This document shows positions 7,251-15,111 of a DNA stretch of 44,963 nt, in pieces (within the stretch, counting starts at the first letter, position 1; the number at the start of each line of letters is the position of its first letter). The notes below the pieces were generated by a model. It saw only the letters and a list, made by a program, of their open reading frames with translations, ran no database searches and had not been told where the DNA came from. This DNA is from JANSYP01 sp038751255. Its GTDB lineage: Bacteria; Pseudomonadota; Alphaproteobacteria; Rhodobacterales; Rhodobacteraceae. Location of the stretch: assembly GCA_038751255.1 (NCBI GenBank), contig JBCDGN010000023.1:1-44963 (forward strand). The letters are read 5' to 3'. The position numbers were made by a program, and so were the translations under genes.

Positions 7251-7578
7251 GTTGGTCGTCCTTTTCGTCAGTCTGATCTCGGTGTCGCGCGATGAGCGAC
7301 GCCTTAACCTTAGGAAAAAGAGCTTGCGGAAATCTATTCAAAGCCGCGTGTGTCACAACGCCGTTAGGGAAGGTGATTGTCTCAGGGTCTGTCCTGGTCT
7401 TAAGTTATTGAAATTGCGACAGGGCGTTCATTGGGCGACGGCAAATCGCACTGATTTCGTCGAGATTGTTACAATCAGCGCTGCTTTGGTGAAACAAAGG
7501 ATGCCCGATCTCCTGGTGTGCTGCACCGAACTTGCCGGTGCAGCGACAGAATAGAAGACCATTTTTGGGATCCCTGGC
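7251..7578. other. Intergenic region upstream of bufA1 and downstream of thrS
   Basis: This stretch of 328 bases holds the bufA1 promoter region (about 7251-7400) and the end of the thrS transcript. I see no convincing gene. A nine-pair perfect hairpin, GCTGCACCG / CGGTGCAGC (7520-7544), lies 35 bases beyond the thrS stop and a smaller CTTTG/CAAAG hairpin follows at 7484-7499. No clear extracytoplasmic-function sigma or copper-regulator box could be read in front of bufA1. Confidence 0.5.
7520..7544 (-). terminator. Hairpin after thrS
   Basis: A perfect nine-base inverted repeat with a seven-base loop lies 35 bases after the thrS stop codon. It lacks a T-run, so termination would be weak or Rho-dependent. 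Confidence 0.45.
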
Positions 7579-9510
7579 TCAGAGACGATCAGGTGGAGTG
7601 GCCTCTTCGACCAGTTGCGGAACAATCTCGTCCAGCTTTGCTATCGAAGTCGTTTTTTCGCCCAGTCGACGAATGCTCACCGTCCGATCCTCCACTTCAC
7701 GCATGCCGCATGCTAGGATCACGGGGACTTTGCTAACCGAGTGTTCGCGCACCTTGTAGTTGATTTTCTCATTGCGCACGTCTGCCTCGGCATGCACTCC
7801 GGCGGCTTTTAGCTCGGCAACAACTTCATGGACGTAGTCATCCGCCTCCGAGGTGATCGCAGCGACCACCACTTGCCGCGGTGCCAGCCAGAAAGGCAGC
7901 TTTCCGGCGTGGTGCTCGATCAAAATACCGATGAAACGCTCAAGCGAGCCGAAAAGCGCCCGATGTAGCATGACGGGGTAGGTTTTTTCCCCTTCAGGCG
8001 TCACATAAGTGGTTCCGAAACGCTCGGGCAGGTTGAAATCGACCTGCAGAGTGCCGCATTGCCAATCGCGCCCGATTGCATCTCGCAAGACATATTCGAG
8101 CTTTGGCCCGTAAAAGGCGCCTTCGCCCTCGAAAATCGTATAGGCATGACCCGCGGTGTCGAGCGCCGTGCGCAAAGCATCCTCCGCCCGGTCCCAGCTT
8201 TCATCGCTGCCGATGCGCTTTTCGGGCCGGGTCGACAGCTTGATGCGCACATCGTCAAAGCCGAAATCTCGGTAGATTGAGAGTATCAGATCGTTGACGA
8301 TCAAGCATTCCTGGGTGAGCTGCTCAGGTGTACAATAGATATGCGCATCGTCCTGGGTAAAGCTGCGAACGCGTAACAGCCCATGCAGCGCGCCGGATGG
8401 CTCATACCGATGCACTTTGCCGAATTCCGCGATCTTCAACGGCAGATCGCGATAGCTCTTCACGCCCTGATTATATATCAACATGTGTCCTGGGCAGTTC
8501 ATCGGTTTGAGCGCAAATTCACGCTCATCCTCGGTTTTGGTCAGGAACATGTTGGCGCGGTAATTCTGCCAGTGGCCCGAGATCTCCCATAACGCCCGAT
8601 CCATCATGTCAGGAGAGTTGACTTCCACATAGCCAGCGGCCTCTTGCCGCCTGCGCATATAGGCGATCAAGGTCTGGAACATTCGCCAGCCGTTGGGGTG
8701 CCAAAAGACCGATCCAGGCGCAACCTCTTCGAAGTGGAAAAGGTTCAACTCGCGCCCCAGCCTGCGGTGGTCGCGCTTTTCGGCCTCTTCGAGGAATGTC
8801 AGATGGTCTTTCAGCTGCTGTCGGTTCTGAAAGGCAACGCCGTAAATACGTTGTAGCATGGGGCGGTCGCTGTCACCGCGCCAGTAAGCTCCGGCGACCT
8901 TCATCAGTTTGAACGCGTCCGCCGGAACTTGGCCGGTATGCTGCAGATGTGGTCCGCGGCACAGGTCCTGCCAATCGCCGTGCCAGTACATCCGAAGGGG
9001 TTCGCCCTCAGGGATCATACCGACAAGCTCCACCTTGTAAGGCTCGCCGGTGCCTTCGTAATGCGCCACGGCACGGTCTCGGTCCCATAGCTCGGTCCGC
9101 ACCGTGTCACGCGCATTGATGATCTCTTTCATCTTCGCTTCAACGGCGCCAAGATCCTCAGGTGTAAAGGGCTCGGCCCGGTCAAAATCATAGTACCAGC
9201 CGTTCTCGATCACAGGACCGATGGTCACTTTCACATCGGGCCAAATCTCTTGCACCGCACGGGCCATGATGTGGGCGAGGTCATGGCGGATCAGCTCAAG
9301 CGCGGGACCTTCGTCCTTCATCGTGTTGATGGCAATTTTGGCATCGGTTTCAATTGGCCAGGCCAGATCCCAGTGCTGGTGGTCAAGCTGAGCAGAGATG
9401 GCTTTTTTTCCGAGGCTCGATGAAATATTCGCCGCCACTTCCGCTGCGGTGATGCCTTTGGGAAATTCGCGCGCTGCGCCATCGGGGAAGGTGAGAGTAA
9501 TTTGGGACAT
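7579..9510 (-). CDS. thrS: Threonyl-tRNA synthetase
   Basis: A 643-residue cytoplasmic class II synthetase that charges tRNA-Thr. The N-terminal TGS domain (1-60) begins SQITLTFPDGAAREFPKGIT. The editing domain has HDLAH (HxxxH) and CRGPH (CxxxH). The catalytic core shows MNCPGHML with the zinc cysteine, motif 2 in FGKVHRYEPSGALHG, and motif 3 in ERFIGILIEHHAG. The C-terminal anticodon-binding domain follows (APRQVVVAAI). Length matches the family. The true start is the ATG at 9510, behind AGGAGG; a TTG just in front of it is not needed. Confidence 0.97.
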   Translation of the reverse strand: MSQITLTFPDGAAREFPKGITAAEVAANISSSLGKKAISAQLDHQHWDLAWPIETDAKIAINTMKDEGPALELIRHDLAHIMARAVQEIWPDVKVTIGPVIENGWYYDFDRAEPFTPEDLGAVEAKMKEIINARDTVRTELWDRDRAVAHYEGTGEPYKVELVGMIPEGEPLRMYWHGDWQDLCRGPHLQHTGQVPADAFKLMKVAGAYWRGDSDRPMLQRIYGVAFQNRQQLKDHLTFLEEAEKRDHRRLGRELNLFHFEEVAPGSVFWHPNGWRMFQTLIAYMRRRQEAAGYVEVNSPDMMDRALWEISGHWQNYRANMFLTKTEDEREFALKPMNCPGHMLIYNQGVKSYRDLPLKIAEFGKVHRYEPSGALHGLLRVRSFTQDDAHIYCTPEQLTQECLIVNDLILSIYRDFGFDDVRIKLSTRPEKRIGSDESWDRAEDALRTALDTAGHAYTIFEGEGAFYGPKLEYVLRDAIGRDWQCGTLQVDFNLPERFGTTYVTPEGEKTYPVMLHRALFGSLERFIGILIEHHAGKLPFWLAPRQVVVAAITSEADDYVHEVVAELKAAGVHAEADVRNEKINYKVREHSVSKVPVILACGMREVEDRTVSIRRLGEKTTSIAKLDEIVPQLVEEATPPDRL

Positions 9511-9665
9511 CAAAGGTCCTCCTCGTCGGTTTGGCGCCCACGGAACGCCCGGTTGCGGGTTGTGTGCGGGATGTGGTCTGCTCGGGCCCGACTGTCAAGG
9601 TCGTAGAACTTTGGCGGCGCATGTGTTGCATGGGGCGGTGAGTAAGCAGACAGAGATGAGGCGCC

Positions 9666-10781
9666 ATGAGCTCAGAACGGCAGGACGATCAAGCGACCTC
9701 GGGCATGGGAGGGCAGGGCTACTACAACCGACACTCCGGTCTACAAAACGCAGGCATTCATGGCCAAGATGCACGCATTCGGCACGCAGTGGAGCTTGTG
9801 CGACCACGTGCAGAAGGCCTGCGCATCGCCGATTTTGGCTGTGGTCCAGGCCGCAACTCTGTTGGCGCGATGGGGAACGTGGTGGCCGCCTTGAAGGAGC
9901 GATGGCCTGAGAGTGACATCGTGACCTGCTTCAACGATCAAATCGGCAATGATTGGGCGGATCTCTTTGCTCGGCTACAAGACACCGAAAGCTACCTGGC
10001 GCAAAATGCACGTGTCCGCGTCGAAATCGCTGTCGGCAGCTTTTTTGAGAAGGTCCTCAGCAAAAGAAGCTTGGATTTAGGTCTATGTTTCGGCTCGGTT
10101 CATTGGCTGTCACGCCATGTTTCAGTAGAGGCACCTGGAAGTCTTTTCTTTTGCGATATCCCTGCATCTGCCTGGAAAGAGATCGAGAGCCAGGCAGCGC
10201 AAGACTGGCAGGCCTTCTTGGTGCAACGTGCAAGGGAGCTTGTCCCGGGGGGGCTCTTGGTGCTCGATATGTTGGCCTCGGTTCCAGATCCCCACGACCC
10301 TTCGGGAGTGCGTGCTGCGGGTCGCGGTCTTTATCGGGCCATGGGGCGCTGTGTTGAAGAGATGCTTGAAGCCGGAGAGCTAGATCGCGAACTGGCAAAT
10401 CGCTTTGTCTTTCCTGTCGTGTTTCCGACAGAAGAGCAGGTGCGTGCTCCGTTAGACGATGGCGCGCCGCTTCACGCTGTCTTTGAGGTCTTGGAGATCG
10501 AAACTGACCTTTTACCAAATCCGCTCTTTGAGAGTTTCCAAGCCGATGGCGATCGAGAGGGCTATGCGAAGGCCTATGCGAACTTTGCCCGCGCATTTTC
10601 TGAGGCGACCTTGCGGCGTTACCTTTTTGAGCCTTCATCGCATACGAAAGAAGACACCGATAGGCTCGCAGAAAGCTTTTTCGAACGCCTCACGACTCGA
10701 CTTGCGCAAGATTCCGAAGCCTCGGCTTTCGAACATCTGGTGATGGGGATGGTTCTCCGGCGAACGGAGCGGTCCGTATAG
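9666..10781 (+). CDS. SABATH-family SAM-dependent carboxyl methyltransferase
   Basis: A 371-residue protein whose motifs are those of the plant SABATH family (salicylate, jasmonate, gibberellin and theobromine methyltransferases). They are GYYNRHSGLQ (18-27) for SAM and substrate carboxylate binding, IADFGCGPGRNS (54-65) for SAM, CFNDQIGNDWADLF (88-101), GSFFEKVLSKRSLD (124-137) and GSVHWLS (143-149) with the substrate tryptophan. Length equals the plant enzymes. Such enzymes make methyl esters of small carboxylic acids or N-methylate purines. Bacterial members are few and mostly unstudied, so the substrate is unknown. The gene stands alone: thrS is divergent upstream and a 426-base gap lies downstream. 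The start at 9666 has only a GAGG-like ribosome site. Confidence 0.85.
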   Translation: MSSERQDDQATSGMGGQGYYNRHSGLQNAGIHGQDARIRHAVELVRPRAEGLRIADFGCGPGRNSVGAMGNVVAALKERWPESDIVTCFNDQIGNDWADLFARLQDTESYLAQNARVRVEIAVGSFFEKVLSKRSLDLGLCFGSVHWLSRHVSVEAPGSLFFCDIPASAWKEIESQAAQDWQAFLVQRARELVPGGLLVLDMLASVPDPHDPSGVRAAGRGLYRAMGRCVEEMLEAGELDRELANRFVFPVVFPTEEQVRAPLDDGAPLHAVFEVLEIETDLLPNPLFESFQADGDREGYAKAYANFARAFSEATLRRYLFEPSSHTKEDTDRLAESFFERLTTRLAQDSEASAFEHLVMGMVLRRTERSV

Positions 10782-11207
10782 TTGGGTATCCGTTCTTTTC
10801 CTGCACACGGGGGTCGGATGCCCAAGATCTCTGTTGACATGGTGAATGTTTACCCGCGCCAATCCGATCGGACTGAAAAGTCTGCTTGGCTATTGCTTGA
10901 AGCAGGGTCGCCGACTGCGCGATCAGAATTGTGGCAGTCTGTTGGCGAACCATGAGAATGCGCCATCCCCTAAGCACCTGGAACCGAATTTGCCATCATT
11001 GAATTGTGGCAAATCCGATTCCAGGTGACTAGCGAGTATTTTCAGAAAATCGCACGGTGCCGGAGACCATCAAGATGTGTTCTTAGGATCCGCCCCTGAA
11101 GTTGGTCCGGTGCCGCCCCGGCTTTCTTTGGCGTTGTCCAGGTTTCTGGCGCTTGCAGTGCTGCGTCACAGGCGTTCCATACCTGAAGCTTTGAGCGGCG
11201 CGTGTCC
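10782..11207. other. 426-base gap with a long inverted repeat
   Basis: No gene could be recognised on either strand; the short open frames here have no recognisable domain and no good ribosome site. The region holds the 53-base inverted repeat at 10975-11027 and an 11-base direct repeat GAATTGTGGCA at 10926-10936 and 11001-11011, the second copy overlapping the loop and right arm. The last 100 bases lie beyond the end of the convergent pyrD gene. Confidence 0.5.
10975..11027. repeat. Inverted repeat with 21-base arms
   Basis: The left arm is 10975-10995 (starts CACCTGGAA, ends ATTTGCCA) and the right arm 11007-11027 (starts TGGCAAAT, ends TTCCAGGTG). They pair over 21 bases with two mismatches around an 11-base loop. 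There is no T-run after it on either strand, so it is not an ordinary terminator. Confidence 0.85.
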
Positions 11208-12269
11208 CTAGCGCGCATCGCTCCCCACTGCATCGGCAATTGTGTCATATCCATCGGCCAAAAGCCGGTTTTCGAGCCCTTGATTGATCTTTTCAACCAG
11301 TGAGAGGCCACCCCATGTCAGCGCTGTGTAAAGCTGCAGAGCGGAAGCGCCCGCGCAGATCTTAGCATATGCACTGGCGGCATCTTCGACACCACCGACG
11401 CCAATGATCGGCAGTTTGCCATTTGTGAGATGGTAAAGACGCCGTAAAATCTCGGTTGAGCGGTCGAACAAAGGCCGCCCTGACAGACCGCCTTGCTCTT
11501 GGGCCAATCGCCCGCTCACGCCGTCGCGTTGTACGGTCGTATTGGTCGCAACAATTCCGTCGAGCGCGCTTTCCACGGCGACCTCTGCAATGTCTTCTAA
11601 ATCGGCCTCAGTGAGATCGGGCGCGATCTTGACGAAAATCGGGATTCGGCGGGGCAAGATTGCGCGCGTTTCAAAAACGCCTGCCAAAACTCCCCACAAA
11701 GCCGCGCGACCCTGCAAGTCCCGCAGTCCAGTGGTATTTGGCGAAGAAACATTCACCGTGGCGTAATCGACAAAAGCCCCGCAGATCCGCAGCACTTCTG
11801 CATAATCTGCGGCCCAGTCTTCGCTGTCCTTATTCGCTCCGAGATTTAGCCCCACCGGGACGGTCATCAGCCCGTTGGCTCTGGCGTCTCGCAAACGCTC
11901 AGCCACAAGCTCTGCACCATCGCTGTTCAGCCCATAGCGGTTGATCACCCCATGTGCGCCTGACAATCGAAAGACCCGAGGTTTGGGATTGCCCGGTTGG
12001 GGTCTAGGCGTCACCCCCCCAATTTCAACCGCACCGAAGCCGGCCGCACAAAGCCCGGCAACGGCCGTGCCATGTTTGTCGAAGCCAGCTGCCAGCCCCA
12101 CCGGGTTCGGCAGAGCCAATCCGCAGATCTCGGTCTTTAGCAATTTGGATGTGACCGGCCCCGGCTGCGGGGCCCAACCTTTCGCAAAGGCAGTCACCGC
12201 CCAATCATGGGCCTTTTCCGGGTCCATCCAACGCAAAAGGCTAAGCGCGGCGCGTTCTTGCAAGCTCAT
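11208..12269 (-). CDS. pyrD: Dihydroorotate dehydrogenase (quinone), class 2
   Basis: A 353-residue flavoprotein of the inner membrane surface that oxidises dihydroorotate to orotate in pyrimidine synthesis and passes electrons to quinone. The N-terminal helix pair (LQERAALSLLRWMDPEKAHD) is the class 2 membrane-docking part. FMN and substrate motifs are NPVGLAAGFDKHG, the NVSSPNTTGLRDLQ loop with the catalytic serine, ATNTT, GGLSGRPL and GVGGVEDAASAYAKI. It overlaps the DUF952 gene upstream by ATGA (12266-12269). A 30-residue C-terminal tail follows the barrel. Confidence 0.97.
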   Translation of the reverse strand: MSLQERAALSLLRWMDPEKAHDWAVTAFAKGWAPQPGPVTSKLLKTEICGLALPNPVGLAAGFDKHGTAVAGLCAAGFGAVEIGGVTPRPQPGNPKPRVFRLSGAHGVINRYGLNSDGAELVAERLRDARANGLMTVPVGLNLGANKDSEDWAADYAEVLRICGAFVDYATVNVSSPNTTGLRDLQGRAALWGVLAGVFETRAILPRRIPIFVKIAPDLTEADLEDIAEVAVESALDGIVATNTTVQRDGVSGRLAQEQGGLSGRPLFDRSTEILRRLYHLTNGKLPIIGVGGVEDAASAYAKICAGASALQLYTALTWGGLSLVEKINQGLENRLLADGYDTIADAVGSDAR

Positions 12270-12607
12270 GAGGGGAGCGCCGGAAAGATATGCCGACCAT
12301 CAGCACCCAGGGGCAGCAGATCATGGCGATGGACCTCGCTGCGTTTCAACGCCCCATAGAGATGAGGAAAAAGGGCCCCGCCGCGGGATTTTTCCCATTT
12401 CAGCGCTGTCCCCAAAGGCGCGCTGTCGACCCACGCAAGAATGAGGTCCGGCATCTCTGCGAAGTGTTTCGCTGCGGTCTCAACCACCTGCGCAGCGGTC
12501 GAGAAATGGATGAAGCCATCTGCCAGGTCGATCGGAGCCCCCAGAGTTTCGCCCGCAGCACACAAGTCGTCCCATTCGGTAGCTCGGAAAATCTTATATA
12601 TAAACAT
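12266..12607 (-). CDS. DUF952 domain protein
   Basis: A 113-residue protein of the DUF952 family, function unknown. The family pattern is visible: YKIFRATEWDDLCAAGETLG, DLADGFIHFSTAAQV, and ALKWEKSRGGALFPHLYGAL, with a final region GADGRHIFP. It has no signal or membrane segment. I chose the ATG at 12607 behind AGAGGAAA; a longer frame upstream lacks support. It is joined to pyrD by an ATGA overlap, an arrangement I recall as common in this family of bacteria. A role linked to pyrimidine synthesis is only a guess from position. Confidence 0.82.
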   Translation of the reverse strand: MFIYKIFRATEWDDLCAAGETLGAPIDLADGFIHFSTAAQVVETAAKHFAEMPDLILAWVDSAPLGTALKWEKSRGGALFPHLYGALKRSEVHRHDLLPLGADGRHIFPALPS

Positions 12608-12716
12608 AGCGTTTCCTCTGCCGTTTGCGGGAATTTGCGTCAAGTGGGGCTGTGAGACTTGCAAAATCTAGGGCGAACCGGGCAGGCTCGGTTTAGATCA
12701 GACCAGGGGTTTCGAT

Positions 12717-14312
12717 ATGAAGCGACAATTGTTTTTAGCTCTCTCCGCTTGCCTGACTTGGGCCGGCGCCGCGCAGGCGGAATATGTGCTCCACGTGCTG
12801 CACATCAATGATTTGCACAGCCGCCTCGCACCGGTGAACAAGTACAACTCTACTTGTTCAGCGGAGGATGACGCAGCGGGCGAGTGCTTTGGCGGCGTGG
12901 CGCGCTTGGCGACAATGATTGACCAAATGAGAGATGATCTTGAGGCGAAGGGCGAGAATGTGATCGTTCTGGATGCTGGCGATCAGTTCCAGGGCTCACT
13001 GATGTACACCACCTATAAAGGCGCAGCAGCCGCGGAGTTCATGAAGGAGATCGGTTTTGATGCCATGGCCGTCGGCAACCACGAATTTGACGATGGCCCG
13101 CTTAAACTCGTCGATTTCATCCGAGCAGTGAATTTTCCGGTGGTTTCCGGGAATCTCAATGTCGCAGCCGAACCCCAACTGGCGGAAGTTCTTGAGCCGC
13201 ACGTGGTGCTTGATATCGGTGGAGAGAAAATTGGCATCGTCTCCGCTTTGGCCACCGACACAGTGGATACGTCTTCGCCCGGGCCAAATGTTGTCTTCAG
13301 CGATGAGGTTGAGGAGCTTACAGAAGATGTCGAAATGCTGGATGACCAAGGCGTCGACATAATCATTGCGCTGACCCATGTTGGCTTGAACAGAGATCTT
13401 CAAATCGCAGAAATGGTGCCACATCTCGATGCCGTGATCGGCGGCCATTCTCATACCTATCTCAATAGCGACGATCCTGAGGCAGAGGGTCCCTATCCGA
13501 CCATGGTGGACGATGTACCAGTGGTGCAGGCAGGGGCCTATGGGCGCTATCTTGGCTATCTGGTTCTTACCTTTGATGATGCAGGTGAGTTAGTCTCTGC
13601 AAAAGGGGGGCCGATTGCCCTAACGGCAGACATCAAACCCCATGAAGAAATCGCCGAACGTGTGGGCGAGCTTACGGGTCCGATCGAGGACTTGATGGCT
13701 GAAGTTGTGGGCGAAAGTGCCGCGGCGGTTGATGGTGAGCGTAACAACTGCCGGTCCCGTGAATGTACCATGGGCAACCTCGTGGCCGATGCGATGCTTG
13801 ATCGAGTGCGCGACCAAGGCATATCAATCGCGATCACCAATGGTGGTGGTTTGCGGGCCTCGATCGATACAGGCGAGGTCACAATGGGCGAGGTGCTCAC
13901 CGTGCTGCCATTCCAGAACACCCTGTCCACCTTTACGGCCACCGGAGCCATGATCATCGATGCCTTGGAAAACGGTGTGAGCCAAGTAGAGGATTTGAAG
14001 GGCCGTTTCCCGCAAGTTGCGGGGCTACGGTTTAGCTGGGATCCAAGTGCCGGACCAAATGAGGGTCGGATTGTCGAGGTAGAGGTGGCAAACGGCGACG
14101 CATGGGTGCCGATTGACCCCGCCGCTGAGTATGGCGTTGTCACCAATAACTACGTCCGCAATGGGGGCGACGGCTACGCGGTGTTTGAGGTCGCAAAAGA
14201 TGCCTATGATTTCGGTCCGGGTCTGGAACGCGTGCTGGCCGATTACCTGGAAGCCCTTGGCGGACCCTATCAGCCCTATATTGATGGGCGTATTGTGACC
14301 GTGGCTCAGTAG
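12717..14312 (+). CDS. Secreted bifunctional metallophosphoesterase/5'-nucleotidase
   Basis: A 531-residue periplasmic enzyme of the UshA/5'-nucleotidase family that removes phosphate from nucleotides or related esters. Residues 1-21 are a signal peptide ending AQA. The N-terminal metallophosphatase domain has D32 and H34 in HINDLHSR, DAGDQFQG (86-93), GNHEFD (120-125) and GGHSHT near 242-247, the di-metal ligands. The C-terminal substrate domain shows NGGGLRASIDTGEVTMGEV, LPFQNTLSTF and NNYVRNGGDGY, which bind the nucleobase. It is divergent from the DUF952 gene. A role in recovering phosphate and nucleosides from dissolved DNA or nucleotides is likely. Confidence 0.9.
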   Translation: MKRQLFLALSACLTWAGAAQAEYVLHVLHINDLHSRLAPVNKYNSTCSAEDDAAGECFGGVARLATMIDQMRDDLEAKGENVIVLDAGDQFQGSLMYTTYKGAAAAEFMKEIGFDAMAVGNHEFDDGPLKLVDFIRAVNFPVVSGNLNVAAEPQLAEVLEPHVVLDIGGEKIGIVSALATDTVDTSSPGPNVVFSDEVEELTEDVEMLDDQGVDIIIALTHVGLNRDLQIAEMVPHLDAVIGGHSHTYLNSDDPEAEGPYPTMVDDVPVVQAGAYGRYLGYLVLTFDDAGELVSAKGGPIALTADIKPHEEIAERVGELTGPIEDLMAEVVGESAAAVDGERNNCRSRECTMGNLVADAMLDRVRDQGISIAITNGGGLRASIDTGEVTMGEVLTVLPFQNTLSTFTATGAMIIDALENGVSQVEDLKGRFPQVAGLRFSWDPSAGPNEGRIVEVEVANGDAWVPIDPAAEYGVVTNNYVRNGGDGYAVFEVAKDAYDFGPGLERVLADYLEALGGPYQPYIDGRIVTVAQ

Positions 14313-14315
14313 CGA

Positions 14316-14385
14316 CTATGCTGCGGGCCCGTCCGTACTCCTTGTACCCAGTACAGGTGTGCGGTGGGGTGGGCCCGCGGCATAG
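14316..14385. terminator. Large two-way hairpin between convergent genes
   Basis: Arms 14316-14330 and 14371-14385 (CTATGC, one mismatched position, GCGGGCCC and its complement) pair over 15 bases. A second hairpin, TGTAC-CCA-GTACA (14343-14355), lies inside. It starts four bases past the nucleotidase stop and ends 12 bases before the end of the tlpA-like gene, so it can end both transcripts. Confidence 0.7.
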
Positions 14386-14397
14386 CTCACTTTGTCC

Positions 14398-14949
14398 TTA
14401 GCTTTGTGAGCCGATCAAGGCGCTCAAGATTGCAACTGCGCTGTCACTATCCCAGTCGGCGTCGCCCCGAAGCCGGCCGATTTCTTGCCCGTCTCGGTCA
14501 AGTACCACCGTGATCGGCAGGCCCAGAACTGCCATTTCCCGCGCGATTGCCTGATTTGGGTCCTGAAACAGCGGCAGCGTTGTGATGCCTTCCTCTTCGA
14601 AGAAACGCTTCATGCCCTGCGGGCTGTTGCGTCCGGTCGCGAGCGTGACCACAGCGAAATCATCACCCCCCAATTCCGTATTTAGCCGGTCAAGAGATGG
14701 CATCTCTTTCCGGCAGGGGCCACACCATGTGGCCCAGAAATTCAACACCACAATCTGACCCTTATAATCGGCCAGAGAATGCGTGCCGCCGTCAAGATCG
14801 GTGAACTGGGTGTCCGGTACCGACTTTGGATCACTGTGAAACATCAGCTTTTTCATGTGACCTTCGCGCAGAGCCTCAAGCGCGGCGGTATCGGCGCTGC
14901 CGTAAGCTGGCAGAACAAGAGCAAGGGCAAAGAAAAACGGGCGCAGCAT
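14398..14949 (-). CDS. TlpA-family thiol:disulfide oxidoreductase
   Basis: A 183-residue exported thioredoxin-fold protein. Residues 1-18 (MLRPFFFALALVLPAYGS) are a signal peptide or anchor; the thioredoxin domain has WATWCGPCRKEMPSL with the CGPC pair at 76-79 and the cis-proline in GLPITVVLDRDG. Such proteins reduce disulfides in the periplasm, often for cytochrome c or oxidase assembly. I chose the ATG at 14949, where the signal peptide begins; a longer frame upstream is open. It is divergent from argH. A specific role is not given by context. Confidence 0.87.
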   Translation of the reverse strand: MLRPFFFALALVLPAYGSADTAALEALREGHMKKLMFHSDPKSVPDTQFTDLDGGTHSLADYKGQIVVLNFWATWCGPCRKEMPSLDRLNTELGGDDFAVVTLATGRNSPQGMKRFFEEEGITTLPLFQDPNQAIAREMAVLGLPITVVLDRDGQEIGRLRGDADWDSDSAVAILSALIGSQS

Positions 14950-15111
14950 CACAACATCGGCTCCATTCACAGGGGTCTCAGCTAAAAAAGGGCTCTCTCG
15001 TCGGGGGGTCAAGGAGACCGGGCCGCTCTTAGCGCAGACGTGAACACTCTGGCGGGCGGCGTCATCTCAGGGTACTCCCGCCGGTGCAGTGCGGCGAAAA
15101 TGAGAAAAATC

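Noticed and set aside
7251..7440. Extracytoplasmic-function sigma promoter (GTAACC, 16 bases, CGAA type) before bufA1
   Set aside because: Only partial matches with wrong spacing were seen, so the known Caulobacter-type control cannot be claimed here.
10057..10638. 193-codon open frame antisense to the SABATH gene
   Set aside because: It mirrors a high-GC coding gene, has no family features and no ribosome site; it is a shadow frame.
10782..11207. Insertion sequence or decayed transposase in the gap
   Set aside because: No transposase-like peptide, terminal repeats at the edges, or target duplication were visible.
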